Below are positions 15,127-23,061 of a stretch of DNA of 29,031 nucleotides, piece by piece. The notes below the pieces were generated by a model, which was given only the letters and a program-made list of their open reading frames with translations, was not told where the DNA came from and did not search any database. The stretch is from positions 1 through 29,031 of the forward strand of contig DASPOF010000064.1 in the NCBI GenBank assembly GCA_035626155.1, read 5' to 3'. The translations under genes and the position numbers were made by a program. Origin of the DNA: DASPOF01 sp035626155. Its GTDB lineage: Bacteria > Desulfobacterota > Binatia > Binatales > Binataceae. Numbering within the stretch: the stretch's first letter is position 1; each line of letters begins with the position of its first letter.

Positions 15127-16866
15127 ATGACTAATAAACTCAGGACCGGCGTAGCGCTGGGCGCGCTGCTTGCGGGATCGCTGTCGATGGCGTCCGTGCG
15201 GGCATACGGCGATGGCTTCGACCACCGGCAACATATCGATCATGTATTGCTAATAAGCATCGACGGCATGCACGCGGTGGACTTCGCCAATTGCGCCAGC
15301 GGGATTAGCGGAGTGAACAGCGGCGCTCCGTACTGCCCCAATCTCGCGGCGCTGGCGGAGACCGGAGTGAACTATGTCGCCGCTTCCACTTCGAAGCCGT
15401 CCGACTCATTTCCCGGGCTGATGGCGATCGTGACCGGCGCATCGCCGCGCACGATGGGCGTTTACTACGACGTGGCTTTCGACCGCTCCCTCAATCCGCC
15501 GGCGCTGACGACCGGCAACGGCCTGCCCGGCGGCAGTTGTGCGGCAGGAGCTACCCCGCCCGGCACCACCACCGAATACGACGAGGGTATCGAGCTCGAT
15601 CAAAGCAAGCTCAACGGCGGCGCACCGAGCGGCGACGGAGGGACCAACGCGATCAACCCGAACTACCTGGTCCGCGACAAGTATTGCAACCCGGTTTACC
15701 CGTGGAACTTCGTCCGCACCAATTCGGTTTTCGGAGTTATCCATAGCGCGCACGGCTATACAGCCTGGTCCGACAAGCACGCCTCATACGCATCCGTGGG
15801 CGGGCCTACCGGCACCAATCTCGAAACCAATGTCGATGACTATTATTCGCCTGAGATCAATTCCAATTCGCAGAACTATGGAACCAGCGACATCAAGGTC
15901 GCCGGATGCAATCCGCTTCCCGATTCGGCGGCAGTGGCGGCGGGCGATGATTACACGGGCAGCTTCCAGAATATCCAGTGCTACGACGCGCTGAAGGTGC
16001 AGGCTATCGTCAACGAGATCGATGGCAAGAACCACAACGCGACTGCCACCACGCAGGTGCCCGAGATTTTCGGCATGAACTTCCAGGCCGTCAGCATCGG
16101 CGAGAAGCTGATTTACCAGCACGGTGCATTGCCATCGGGCTATAGCAAGAACGGCGGCTATGTCGATTCGATTGGAACGCCGACCGAGTCGCTATTCCAA
16201 GAAATCGAGTTTGTCGACAATTCGATCGGGAAGATGGTCTCCGAACTGAAGAAAGAAGGCCTTTATGACTCGACGCTGATCGTTGTCACGGCGAAACATG
16301 GGCAATCGCCGATCGATTCCAGCCGCTATATTCGGGATGGATCGAACGACCCGGCCACTATCCTGAGCAGCTATCTCGCGCCCTCGGAGAATAGCGCGAT
16401 CGGGCCGACGGAGGATGACGTCGCGCTGCTGTGGCTTGCCAACTCGGCGAACACACAAGCTGCGGTGGCGGCTCTGGAAGCGGCCTCCCCCGCCCTCCCG
16501 CTTTCCGCCAACATCGCCGGCATCGGCCAGATTCTCTCGGGGCCCTCGGTCAGCATCGTGTACAATACGCCGGGGCTGCCGCCCAACGGCGACCCGCGCA
16601 CGCCGGATATCATTGTTACGCCCAATATCGGCGTGACCTATTCGAACAGCAAGAAGAAGCTCGCGGAGCACGGCGGCTTTTCGCATGACGACACCAATGT
16701 GATCATGCTGCTTGCGAATCCGAGCATGCGCAGCGCAACGATATCGAACCCGGTCCAGACCGCCCAGGTTGCTCCCACGATCCTGGAAGCGCTGGGACTC
16801 GATCCCTACAGTCTCGAGGCTGTGCAACTGGAAGGCACGCAGGTTCTGCCCGGCCTGCGCTTCTAG
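15127..16866 (+). CDS. exported alkaline phosphatase superfamily protein (phosphodiesterase/pyrophosphatase type)
   Basis: This 579-residue protein has a signal peptide (MTNKLRTGVALGALLAGSLS, probable cut after residue 26). The body belongs to the alkaline phosphatase superfamily, type I phosphodiesterase/nucleotide pyrophosphatase branch. First metal-site Asp46 is in LLISIDGMHA. The nucleophile position is Ser94 in SDSFPGLMAIVTG, where eukaryotic NPPs have Thr. His515 and His520 are in AEHGGFSH. The usual (S/A)DHG metal motif reads VTAKHGQSP, with Lys390 before His391, and no obvious D-x-x-x-H site was found. An insert of about 100 residues (around 125-225) is Asn/Gly-rich. AAGGAGG precedes the ATG. 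The substrate is unknown; a periplasmic phosphodiester or phosphonate hydrolase is a family-level guess. Confidence 0.8.
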   Translation: MTNKLRTGVALGALLAGSLSMASVRAYGDGFDHRQHIDHVLLISIDGMHAVDFANCASGISGVNSGAPYCPNLAALAETGVNYVAASTSKPSDSFPGLMAIVTGASPRTMGVYYDVAFDRSLNPPALTTGNGLPGGSCAAGATPPGTTTEYDEGIELDQSKLNGGAPSGDGGTNAINPNYLVRDKYCNPVYPWNFVRTNSVFGVIHSAHGYTAWSDKHASYASVGGPTGTNLETNVDDYYSPEINSNSQNYGTSDIKVAGCNPLPDSAAVAAGDDYTGSFQNIQCYDALKVQAIVNEIDGKNHNATATTQVPEIFGMNFQAVSIGEKLIYQHGALPSGYSKNGGYVDSIGTPTESLFQEIEFVDNSIGKMVSELKKEGLYDSTLIVVTAKHGQSPIDSSRYIRDGSNDPATILSSYLAPSENSAIGPTEDDVALLWLANSANTQAAVAALEAASPALPLSANIAGIGQILSGPSVSIVYNTPGLPPNGDPRTPDIIVTPNIGVTYSNSKKKLAEHGGFSHDDTNVIMLLANPSMRSATISNPVQTAQVAPTILEALGLDPYSLEAVQLEGTQVLPGLRF

Positions 16867-17184
16867 ATCTGACGAATTCCCGCGTTTGATCCTGGCCGAA
16901 GCGGGCGCCCAAGCGGTGCCCGCTTCGGCCGCCTGCCACGCCATCCACCCTCCTCATCGCCCGCCCGTTCGCGATTCGAGCAATTCGAACCCGGATTTCC
17001 GTCATCCCAATGCGCTACCAATTACCGAAAGCCTGGCTGCGAGCCTTGCGGAATGAGGGCGTTTTGTATACACAGACGCGGAAATTGGGGAACCGTTGGG
17101 CCGATTTCGCGAACCCGCCTCCGTTTCCTGGCTTTGAGGAAGAGACAAGGGCTCGGATTCACCGCTACCCCGGAGGGCACGTCG
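16867..17184. other. intergenic region between the phosphatase-like and amidase genes
   Basis: About 318 bp hold a strong hairpin at 16894-16930 and no supported gene. On the minus strand around 16974-17031 there is a tRNA-like fragment (a D-arm-like ATTGGTAGCGCA and GGTTCGAAT) without a pairing acceptor or anticodon stem. The promoter of the amidase unit is expected at the right end but was not identified. Confidence 0.4.
16894..16930 (+). terminator. 13-bp GC hairpin after the phosphatase-like gene
   Basis: A perfect stem GGCCGAAGCGGGC (16894-16906) pairs with 16918-16930 around an 11-nt loop, 27 nt after the stop codon. No T tract follows. Position and strength suggest a terminator of the U-less type. 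Confidence 0.5.
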
Positions 17185-17409
17185 ATGGGAATTCTAACTG
17201 CCGAGACGATCAAGATGCTTGCGCGGGGGCTCTATGACTACGAGTTGACCGGCGAAGATGCGCGCGCGCTGGCTGATGGCGCGGGACCGTTGCTCACGAT
17301 GTCGAGCCGGCTGGGCGACGTGCTCGACATCAAGGCTGTGGAGCCGCCATTCAGTTACGCCAATCTCGAGGCAGAAGCGCGCCGGATCCGGCGCATAAAA
17401 AAGGCGTAG
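17185..17409 (+). CDS. GatC/AtzG-like small protein upstream of the amidase
   Basis: This 74-residue, mostly helical protein starts MGILTAETIKMLARGLYDYE and ends EARRIRRIKKA. The core LTGEDARALADGAGPLLTMS followed by EPPFSYANLE resembles the short partner proteins (GatC-like, AtzG-like) encoded before amidase-signature hydrolases, which stabilise the large subunit. The ATG at 17185 has GGAGG at 17172-17176 with 8-nt spacing; a longer frame from 17053 lacks a ribosome binding site. It ends two bases before the amidase ATG, so translation is likely coupled. The family assignment is by pattern and position, not a firm domain match. Confidence 0.65.
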   Translation: MGILTAETIKMLARGLYDYELTGEDARALADGAGPLLTMSSRLGDVLDIKAVEPPFSYANLEAEARRIRRIKKA

Positions 17410-17411
17410 CC

Positions 17412-18824
17412 ATGCCAACCATTCCAGAACTTGTCGCCCTCGATGTCGCAGCGCTCTCTTCGAAAATCCGGAGCCGCGAGATATCCCCGGTCGAAGTGAC
17501 AGAGGCCTATCTCGGCCGAATCGAGAAGCTGGACGGCCAACTCAAGACCTATATCACCGTTACGGCAGACCTCGCTCGCGCCGCGGCCAAGACCGCCGAG
17601 ACCGAAATTCGCGCGGGCAAGTGGCGCGGCCCATTTCACGGTGTCCCCGTCGCGATAAAGGACCTGCTCTACACCAAAGGAGTCCGCACCACCGGCGGCT
17701 CGAAGATTCTTGCCGACTTCGTTCCCGACCACGATGCAACTGTGTGGAAGCGGCTGGCCAAGGCTGGCGCGGTCCTGCTCGGCAAGCTCAATCTGCATGA
17801 ATTCGCTTACGGTGCGACCTCGGCCAATCCGCACTGGGGAGCGGTGCGCAACCCCTACGATTTTGAACGTATCCCGGGCGGATCGAGCGGCGGCTCGGCG
17901 GCTGCGATCGCAGCGGGCACGGCCCCGGCCACGATCGGGACCGATACGGGCGGCTCGATTCGCGCCCCAGCCGCCTTCTGCGGATGCGTCGGGCTCAAGC
18001 CTACCTGGGGCCGCGTGAGCCGCCACGGTGTGATTCCGCTGTCCTACACGCTCGATCACGTCGGCCCGATCACCCGCACGGTGCGCGACGCAGCGCTAAT
18101 GCTCGGCGTGATCGCGGGCCGGGACGCCCACGATTCGACCGCGAGCCGCAATCCCGTCCCCGATTACACCCCGTCGCTTGGCCGTGAGATCAAAGGAGTG
18201 CGCATCGGCGTGATCCGCGAGCTCACGACATCGTTGTCGGACGACGTGTCGCGGGCATTCAGCGCCGCACTGCAACAGCTCTCCGCATTGGGCGCGATCG
18301 TCGAGGAAGTTTCGGTGCCGTCGATCATCGCGGCCACCGTAGTCATCTCGGCAATCAGCTCTGGCGAGGCGCTCGACTATCACGAGCCATGGATGCGCAC
18401 GCGCGCCGCCGACTATGGTCCTGACGTGCGCCGTATGCTCGAGCTGGCAATGGCGATGCCGGCGGCCAGCTATGTCCGTGCGCAGCGGGCCCGTGCGCGA
18501 ATCCTTGCCGACGCGATCGATGCGCTGGACGGCCGCGAGGTGTTGATAGTCCCAACCTGCGCGATCCCGGCACCGAAGCTTGCCGAGACCGCGATGTTCG
18601 GCGCCAAGGGAGGACTGGTCGACATAGTACAGGCGGGGCTGCGCTTCACGGCGCCATTCGACGTGACCGGACAGCCCGCGCTCGCGATCCCGATCGGGCT
18701 CTCGACGGGCGGCCTGCCGCTCTCGATGCAGATAGTCGGGCGCCCATTCGACGAGTCCGCCGTCATCAGGGTGGCCGACGCCTACGAGCGCGCGCGCGGA
18801 CCGCTGCCGGGGCCGAAAATCTAG
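17412..18824 (+). CDS. amidase-signature hydrolase 1
   Basis: This 470-residue enzyme of the amidase signature family hydrolyses carboxylic amides with a Ser-cisSer-Lys triad. Lys83 is in GVPVAIKDLL, Ser158 in the glycine-rich GGSSGGSAAA block, and the nucleophile Ser182 in TDTGGSIRAPAAFCG. The 24-residue Ser-Ser spacing is canonical. Family blocks HGVPVAIKD, GLKPTWGRVS and PFDVTGQPALAIP are all present. The length is typical of stand-alone amidases and of GatA. GatA is unlikely, because no gatB lies nearby and the upstream partner is a very short GatC-like protein. It is coupled to that protein, and a second amidase follows 82 bp downstream. The substrate (aryl or alkyl amide, ureido compound) is not determinable. 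Confidence 0.92.
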   Translation: MPTIPELVALDVAALSSKIRSREISPVEVTEAYLGRIEKLDGQLKTYITVTADLARAAAKTAETEIRAGKWRGPFHGVPVAIKDLLYTKGVRTTGGSKILADFVPDHDATVWKRLAKAGAVLLGKLNLHEFAYGATSANPHWGAVRNPYDFERIPGGSSGGSAAAIAAGTAPATIGTDTGGSIRAPAAFCGCVGLKPTWGRVSRHGVIPLSYTLDHVGPITRTVRDAALMLGVIAGRDAHDSTASRNPVPDYTPSLGREIKGVRIGVIRELTTSLSDDVSRAFSAALQQLSALGAIVEEVSVPSIIAATVVISAISSGEALDYHEPWMRTRAADYGPDVRRMLELAMAMPAASYVRAQRARARILADAIDALDGREVLIVPTCAIPAPKLAETAMFGAKGGLVDIVQAGLRFTAPFDVTGQPALAIPIGLSTGGLPLSMQIVGRPFDESAVIRVADAYERARGPLPGPKI

Positions 18825-18906
18825 CAAGCGAACCTGCTTCAGCATTCAAAATGGAAAGTGCGGGTGATAAGAAAGGGTGCGCAATTGAATTCGCTTAGGG
18901 TGAGCT

Positions 18907-20349
18907 ATGGGCCGAACAGATGAAATCAGCGCTCTCGATGCGACCGGACAGGCCGATCTCGTTCGACGAAAAGAGATCACGCCGCTTGAACTTGTCGATG
19001 ATGCAATCGAAAAGATCGAGCGGCTGAACCCGGCGCTCAACGCGGTCATCCATCGGCATTTCGAGCGCGCACGCTCGCAGGCAGCGGGGCGGCTTGCGGA
19101 TGGCCCGTTTCGTGGCGTCCCGTTTCTGCTCAAGGACTTCGGAGGCGGCAGCATCAAAGGCGATCCGATCTATTGGGGGACGCGCTTTCTACGCGACGCC
19201 GGTCATCGCTCGCCGAGCACGTCCTACATCGTTGAAAAGTTCCTCAATGCCGGTTTCATCGTAGTCGGGCGGACGAACGTGCCCGAACTCGGCGCCTGGA
19301 CGACGACCGAGCCCGCCTCCTTCGGCCCAACGCGAAACCCGTGGGACACCACGCGTTCCAGCGGCGGATCGAGCGGCGGGTCGGGAGCCGCGGTGGCGTC
19401 GCGTATGGTTCCTGCCGCGCACGGAAACGATGGCGGCGGCTCGATCCGTATTCCGGCGAGCGAATGCGGACTGGTGGGACTCAAACCCACGCGCGGCCGC
19501 GTCTCGATGGGACCTGACGTCGGCGAGTTCTGGGAAGGCATGGTGATCGACTTTGCCCTCACGCACACGATCCGCGATGCCGCCGCGATGCTCGACGTGG
19601 TAGCCGGCGCGATGCCCGGCGATCCTTACGTCGCCGCGCCGCCGGCCCGCCCGTACCGCGATGAGGTCGGGGCGCCCTGCCAGCCATTGCGTATCGGTCT
19701 CTTGACCGGACTGAGTTCCGTAAAGGTTCACCCCGAGTGCGCGGCCGCCGTCGAGGCTGCCGGACGCCTGCTCGAATCGATGGGCCATCACGTCGAGTTC
19801 TCTCATCCCGCGGATTTGGAAGACCCGGAACGATCCGCGTTCATTCCCGTCATCACGACCTCCCAGGCGCGGCTGGTCGAGCAATTCTCGGCCGCGATCG
19901 GACGAAAAATCACCGCTGCCGACATGGACCCCGACAACTGGGTCGTGACCGACTTGGGTTCGAAGGTGAGCGGCACCGAGTATCTCGCGGCGGTCGAGGT
20001 GCTTCATCGCTATACCCGCAAGCTCGCTGCGTGGTGGGAGGGAGGCTTCGACCTGCTGGTGACGCCCACGATTCCGGAGCCGCCTCCGCCGCTAGGAGTG
20101 CTCGTGCCTGACGGGCGAGAGCCGCTGAAAGGATTCGTAAGGTCCGGCGAGCTTGTCCCGTTCACGAGCCCCTTCAACGTGACCGGACAGCCGGCTATCT
20201 CGCTGCCGCTTCACTGGACGTCCGAGGGTCTGCCGGTCGGCGTCCAGTTTATTGCCGCATTCGGCCGCGAGGATCTCCTCCTGCGCGTCGGATCTCATCT
20301 CGAGCAGGCGGTGCGCTGGAACGATCGGCGGCCCAAAGTGTGCGGCTGA
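18907..20349 (+). CDS. amidase-signature hydrolase 2
   Basis: This is a 480-residue amidase signature enzyme with the complete triad: Lys76 in VPFLLKDFGG, Ser155 in SSGGSSGGSGAA and nucleophile Ser179 in NDGGGSIRIPASECG, again 24 residues apart. The GGGS form of the nucleophile loop differs from the TGGS of amidase 1. Together with the loop SIKGDPIYWGTRFLRDAG this places it in a different subfamily, the 6-aminohexanoate-cyclic-dimer-hydrolase/NylA-like group judging by general pattern. FNVTGQPAISLPLHWTSEGL is the C-terminal signature. AGGGTGA precedes the ATG at short spacing. The two amidases are diverged paralogues, not a recent tandem duplication, and probably act on different amides. Confidence 0.9.
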   Translation: MGRTDEISALDATGQADLVRRKEITPLELVDDAIEKIERLNPALNAVIHRHFERARSQAAGRLADGPFRGVPFLLKDFGGGSIKGDPIYWGTRFLRDAGHRSPSTSYIVEKFLNAGFIVVGRTNVPELGAWTTTEPASFGPTRNPWDTTRSSGGSSGGSGAAVASRMVPAAHGNDGGGSIRIPASECGLVGLKPTRGRVSMGPDVGEFWEGMVIDFALTHTIRDAAAMLDVVAGAMPGDPYVAAPPARPYRDEVGAPCQPLRIGLLTGLSSVKVHPECAAAVEAAGRLLESMGHHVEFSHPADLEDPERSAFIPVITTSQARLVEQFSAAIGRKITAADMDPDNWVVTDLGSKVSGTEYLAAVEVLHRYTRKLAAWWEGGFDLLVTPTIPEPPPPLGVLVPDGREPLKGFVRSGELVPFTSPFNVTGQPAISLPLHWTSEGLPVGVQFIAAFGREDLLLRVGSHLEQAVRWNDRRPKVCG

Positions 20350-20361
20350 GCGCGGCCTGAC

Positions 20362-20417
20362 GCGAGCCGTGTAATCGATAACAGGAGCCTCGCGCGGCGA
20401 TTTCCAATCGGATGTCG
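20362..20417 (+). pseudogene. decayed copy of the leader and first codons of usp copy 3
   Basis: These 56 bases align without gaps to 22445-22500, the leader and start of the third universal stress gene, with about 10 mismatches (about 80% identity). The shared core is CGTGTAATCGAT, one changed base, then ACAGGAGCCTC. The start GTG is changed to GCG, and the following codons read A-I-S-N-R-M-S-P-P in place of A-I-F-K-R-I-L-C-P. The rest of the gene is absent: the minus-strand GFA gene ends at 20427. It looks like a remnant of a lost Usp gene or of a duplication. Confidence 0.6.
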
Positions 20418-20426
20418 CCGCCGCGC

Positions 20427-20933
20427 CTACGCGCGCCCGATTCGCCGGCGGCTCGCTTCGGGCCAGACATCCTTGATGCTGTAGAATTCCGGAAATGCGC
20501 GCGCGTCCTTGGGCAACACGACCCAATCGAGCTTACTCTTGGTGAAGATATGCACGTCCGGCGTGACCGCGTTGGGATCGTCCAGCGTGCCGGCGCGCAC
20601 GAACCAGCTTGCGCCCGGCGCCCCGTGATAATCGCTCCATAGATAGGTGCCGCACTTGCGGCAGAAGAAAACCTCGTGCGGCTGGCCGCTCCCGCCCTTC
20701 AACTCGAACGAATTCAGCCCCGTGCGGTCGGCCTCGACGAAGCGCTTCTCTATCCACAGATTGATCACGAACGCGCTTCCGGTGAGTCGCTGGCAATCGC
20801 GGCAGTGGCACGCATGGACGATCAGCGGCGCGTTGGTAAGCTTGTAGCGCACTGCGCCGCACGCGCATCCGCCTTTGAGCTCGACAACGCCTCCTCGCCC
20901 CGTCGCCGCAGGCGCCGGCTCAGGCAGGCTCAT
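20427..20933 (-). CDS. GFA-domain protein (glutathione-dependent formaldehyde-activating type)
   Basis: This 168-residue zinc-binding protein belongs to the GFA/CENP-V-type superfamily. Zinc ligands are Cys23 and Cys25 in GGCACGAVRY, Cys42, 44 and 47 in HACHCRDCQRLTG, and Cys91 and 94 in FFCRKCGTYLW, the full family pattern. Gfa was described as catalysing or aiding S-hydroxymethylglutathione formation. Most bacterial homologues lack a proven function, so a carbon-sulfur lyase or generic thiol-adduct role is equally possible. The start at 20933 overlaps the end of the VOC gene by 14 bases, so the two form an operon. The first 14 residues are Pro/Ala-rich. Confidence 0.88.
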   Translation of the reverse strand: MSLPEPAPAATGRGGVVELKGGCACGAVRYKLTNAPLIVHACHCRDCQRLTGSAFVINLWIEKRFVEADRTGLNSFELKGGSGQPHEVFFCRKCGTYLWSDYHGAPGASWFVRAGTLDDPNAVTPDVHIFTKSKLDWVVLPKDARAFPEFYSIKDVWPEASRRRIGRA

Positions 20934-21288
20934 GGCACACCACCTCGAGGTTGTTGCCGTCGGGGTCGAGCACGAATGCAGCGTAGTAGGTGGGAGTGTA
21001 CTCGGTCCGCAGCCCTGGCGCGCCATTGTCCTTGCCGCCCGCCGCTATCGCCGCCTCGTGGAATTGTCTTACGGCGGCGCGGTTGGGACCGCGAAGCGCG
21101 ATGTGCACGCGCGCCGCGGGGACGGCCTCCCCGATCCACAGATCGAGCGCACCCTTGCTGCCGAATCCGGCGGCCTTGTTTTTGGGGTCGTCGTATTCGG
21201 CGCGGTAACCGAGCGGCTCGAGTGCCTTTGCATAGAACTGGCGGCTGCGCTCGAAGTTGGTCACCTTAAGTCCGATATGGTCGATCAT
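20920..21288 (-). CDS. VOC-family (glyoxalase/bleomycin resistance fold) protein
   Basis: This 122-residue protein has one vicinal-oxygen-chelate fold: MIDHIGLKVTNFERSRQFYA at the N-terminus (His4 as a probable metal ligand), LDLWIGEAVPAARVHIALRG in the middle, and AFVLDPDGNNLEVVCHEPA with the terminal Glu ligand. Members include glyoxalase I, extradiol dioxygenases and fosfomycin or bleomycin resistance proteins; this short form is the usual unassigned lactoylglutathione-lyase-like type. The start at 21288 has GGAGG upstream, and the frame to 21330 lacks one. It is cotranscribed with the GFA gene, which hints at aldehyde or glutathione-adduct handling. It is divergent from an AraC-type regulator with a gap of about 100 bp. 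Confidence 0.88.
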   Translation of the reverse strand: MIDHIGLKVTNFERSRQFYAKALEPLGYRAEYDDPKNKAAGFGSKGALDLWIGEAVPAARVHIALRGPNRAAVRQFHEAAIAAGGKDNGAPGLRTEYTPTYYAAFVLDPDGNNLEVVCHEPA

Positions 21289-21387
21289 CGCTGATCCTCC
21301 TGTTTGATTTCGAGGCCGCCTGCGCGGCAAGTTGCGACATCAGATTGTACCTGTCGGGGCGATGAGAGACTTGGTAAAAATTGCGCT

Positions 21388-22341
21388 ATGGAATCGCAGG
21401 TCGCCCCGCTCTCTTCCGGTCCTCCGCGCGCCGCGATGCGCGATGGAGCGGTGCGGGTGCATGAGTTCCGATGCACTGCGAGCGCGGGAGACCCGCCCTT
21501 CGACGAGCAGTTCCAGCATACCTCGATTGCGATCGTTCGCTCAGGCGTCTTCGAGGTGCGCAGCCGCAAGCGCGCCGAACTGCTCACGACTGGATTCCTT
21601 CTGATCGGCAACGCGGGTCAGCCCTACCAGGTCACCCATCAGCACGCGGGACATGACGTCTGCACGGTCTTCAATTTCGATGACTCGGTGGTCGAGGAGA
21701 TGGCCGCGGCGCTGAGGCGCGGAGCGGCGAGCGAGCCGTTTTGGGTAAACGTGCTCGCGCCGCGCCCGCGCGCCGACGCGCTCATCAGGATGGCCGAGGA
21801 GCGGCTCGTGGCAGGCGCGCCCGCGATCGGGCTCGAGGAGTTGGGGCTGGCGCTGGCCGAGTACGCGCTCGGCGAGGCGGGCGGCGGAGCCGCGCGGGAG
21901 CGGGCGCACTCGATGCCTGAAAGCCCGCGCGCGCGGGAGCGGGTGCTCGCGACAATCGCCGAAATTGAGATGCGCGCGCACGAGGACCTCGACCTTTCGG
22001 GTCTCGCCGCCCTCGCGGGAGTCAGCCCGTTTCACTTCGTGCGGATGTTCCGGCGGGAGACCGGCGTTACTCCATACCGCTTCATTGTGCAGACGCGAAT
22101 TCGCAACGCGATCGAGTACCTGCGCGACACCGCCGAGCCAATCACCGACATCGCTTATGATGTGGGCTTCGGAGACCTCTCCAACTTCATTAACACGTTC
22201 CGGCGCGAGGTCGGATGCTCTCCCGGCGAGTATCGCAACGGCGGCGCCCCGCTCCCCCGCGCCTCGCTGGATCATCTCATCTCTCGCTACCCGGTTGATC
22301 GAACTGTGACCCGGAATGCGAGCCGGCGAGCGCCTGCGTGA
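21388..22341 (+). CDS. AraC-family transcriptional regulator
   Basis: This 317-residue regulator has an N-terminal cupin-like sensing domain (about 20-150: VRVHEFRC, FEVRSRKRAELLTTGFLLIG, HDVCTVFNFDD) and a C-terminal double helix-turn-helix. The first helix-turn-helix is DLSGLAALAGVSPFHFVRMF, the second ITDIAYDVGFGDLSNFINTF, ending in the family signature FRREVGCSPGEYR. The ATG at 21388 (MESQVAPLSS) was preferred over an extension to 21304 that would run into the divergent promoter region; no strong Shine-Dalgarno is visible. The divergent VOC-GFA pair is its most likely target. The Cys in VHEFRC and in CTVFNF could be part of electrophile sensing, which is speculation. The effector is unknown. 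Confidence 0.9.
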   Translation: MESQVAPLSSGPPRAAMRDGAVRVHEFRCTASAGDPPFDEQFQHTSIAIVRSGVFEVRSRKRAELLTTGFLLIGNAGQPYQVTHQHAGHDVCTVFNFDDSVVEEMAAALRRGAASEPFWVNVLAPRPRADALIRMAEERLVAGAPAIGLEELGLALAEYALGEAGGGAARERAHSMPESPRARERVLATIAEIEMRAHEDLDLSGLAALAGVSPFHFVRMFRRETGVTPYRFIVQTRIRNAIEYLRDTAEPITDIAYDVGFGDLSNFINTFRREVGCSPGEYRNGGAPLPRASLDHLISRYPVDRTVTRNASRRAPA

Positions 22342-22453
22342 TCACCGGGGCGGTTGTTCGGTATAACGATAGGGGTGAAAAACGCGCCGCCTCGGCGGAC
22401 CCGCCATAGATATGCCTGGTGAGTTCGGCCGCCTGCGGACCGTCGCGAATCGT

Positions 22454-22465
22454 GTAATCGATTAC
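22454..22465. promoter_or_regulatory. perfect 12-bp palindrome before usp copy 3
   Basis: GTAATCGATTAC is a perfect palindrome ending at the first base of the CAGGAG ribosome binding site of the gene at 22477. The decayed copy at 20371-20382 has one base changed (GATAAC), which breaks the symmetry. It is a candidate operator, or a small hairpin masking the ribosome binding site. Confidence 0.3.
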
Positions 22466-22476
22466 AGGAGCCTCCC

Positions 22477-22896
22477 GTGGCGATCTTCAAACGGATCCTC
22501 TGCCCGATGGATTTCGATGCCAACTCAAATGCCGCGCTCGCTCTGGCGCAGCGGATAGCGGTGCAGAATCACGCGTCGATCCATCTCGTGCACATCGTTC
22601 CGCTTCCGCCGCCGGGTCCCGAGATCGGAGCCTGGTCGGGGATGCTGGCGCGCGACTGCAAGAAGAAACTCGAGCAGATCGCCAGGCGCAAGCTGGGCGA
22701 CAAGGTTCAATACGAGGTCCACGTCAAAGCCGGCCGGCCCGACGTGGATGTCCTCAATGCCGTAAAGAGGCTGCGGGCCGATCTCGTCGTGATGGCGACG
22801 CACGGACGTTCCGGGCTCAAGCGCTTCTTTCTCGGCAGCGTGGCTGAGAAAGTCGTGCGCGAAGCAGGCTGTCCGGTGCTGACGGTTCGAGCCTAA
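22477..22896 (+). CDS. universal stress protein, UspA family (copy 3)
   Basis: This 139-residue Usp domain begins MAIFKRILCPMDFDANSNAA and has the full ATP-binding pattern in MATHGRSGLKRFFLGSVAE, ending CPVLTVRA. The start is GTG at 22477 with CAGGAG at 22465-22470. A perfect palindrome overlaps the ribosome binding site. Its closest relatives in the window are copies 1 and 2, and a remnant of an almost identical leader is found at 20362. Unlike copies 1 and 2 it is not next to an Hsp20 or formate dehydrogenase gene, but follows the AraC regulator by about 135 bp and is probably transcribed on its own. Confidence 0.93.
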   Translation: MAIFKRILCPMDFDANSNAALALAQRIAVQNHASIHLVHIVPLPPPGPEIGAWSGMLARDCKKKLEQIARRKLGDKVQYEVHVKAGRPDVDVLNAVKRLRADLVVMATHGRSGLKRFFLGSVAEKVVREAGCPVLTVRA

Positions 22897-23001
22897 CCCG
22901 GCTCCGCCACCTGTCGCTAATCCCGATCGTGCCCGGTGCCGGGAGGCCGCTGGAACGTGACGCCCGCTCTTTAAGCCATGCGGGATGGGCCGATACGCCA
23001 C

Positions 23002-23040
23002 AAAAAAGGCGAGCGGCTCGTATGAACGAGCCGCTCGCCT
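23002..23040 (-). terminator. Rho-independent terminator of the three-repeat protein gene
   Basis: On the minus strand a perfect 14-bp stem (23040-23027 with 23020-23007, AGGCGAGCGGCTCG) and a 6-nt loop are followed by a run of T (23007-23002). It lies 21 nt after the stop of the gene at 23062 and is the clearest intrinsic terminator in the window. Confidence 0.92.
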
Positions 23041-23061
23041 GCGGATCTGAACGATGCAGTC

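Noticed and set aside
16974..17031. tRNA-like stretch on the minus strand with D-arm-like and T-loop-like segments
   Set aside because: Neither an acceptor stem nor an anticodon stem pairs, and the T-arm stem does not close. It is at best a fragment, possibly chance.
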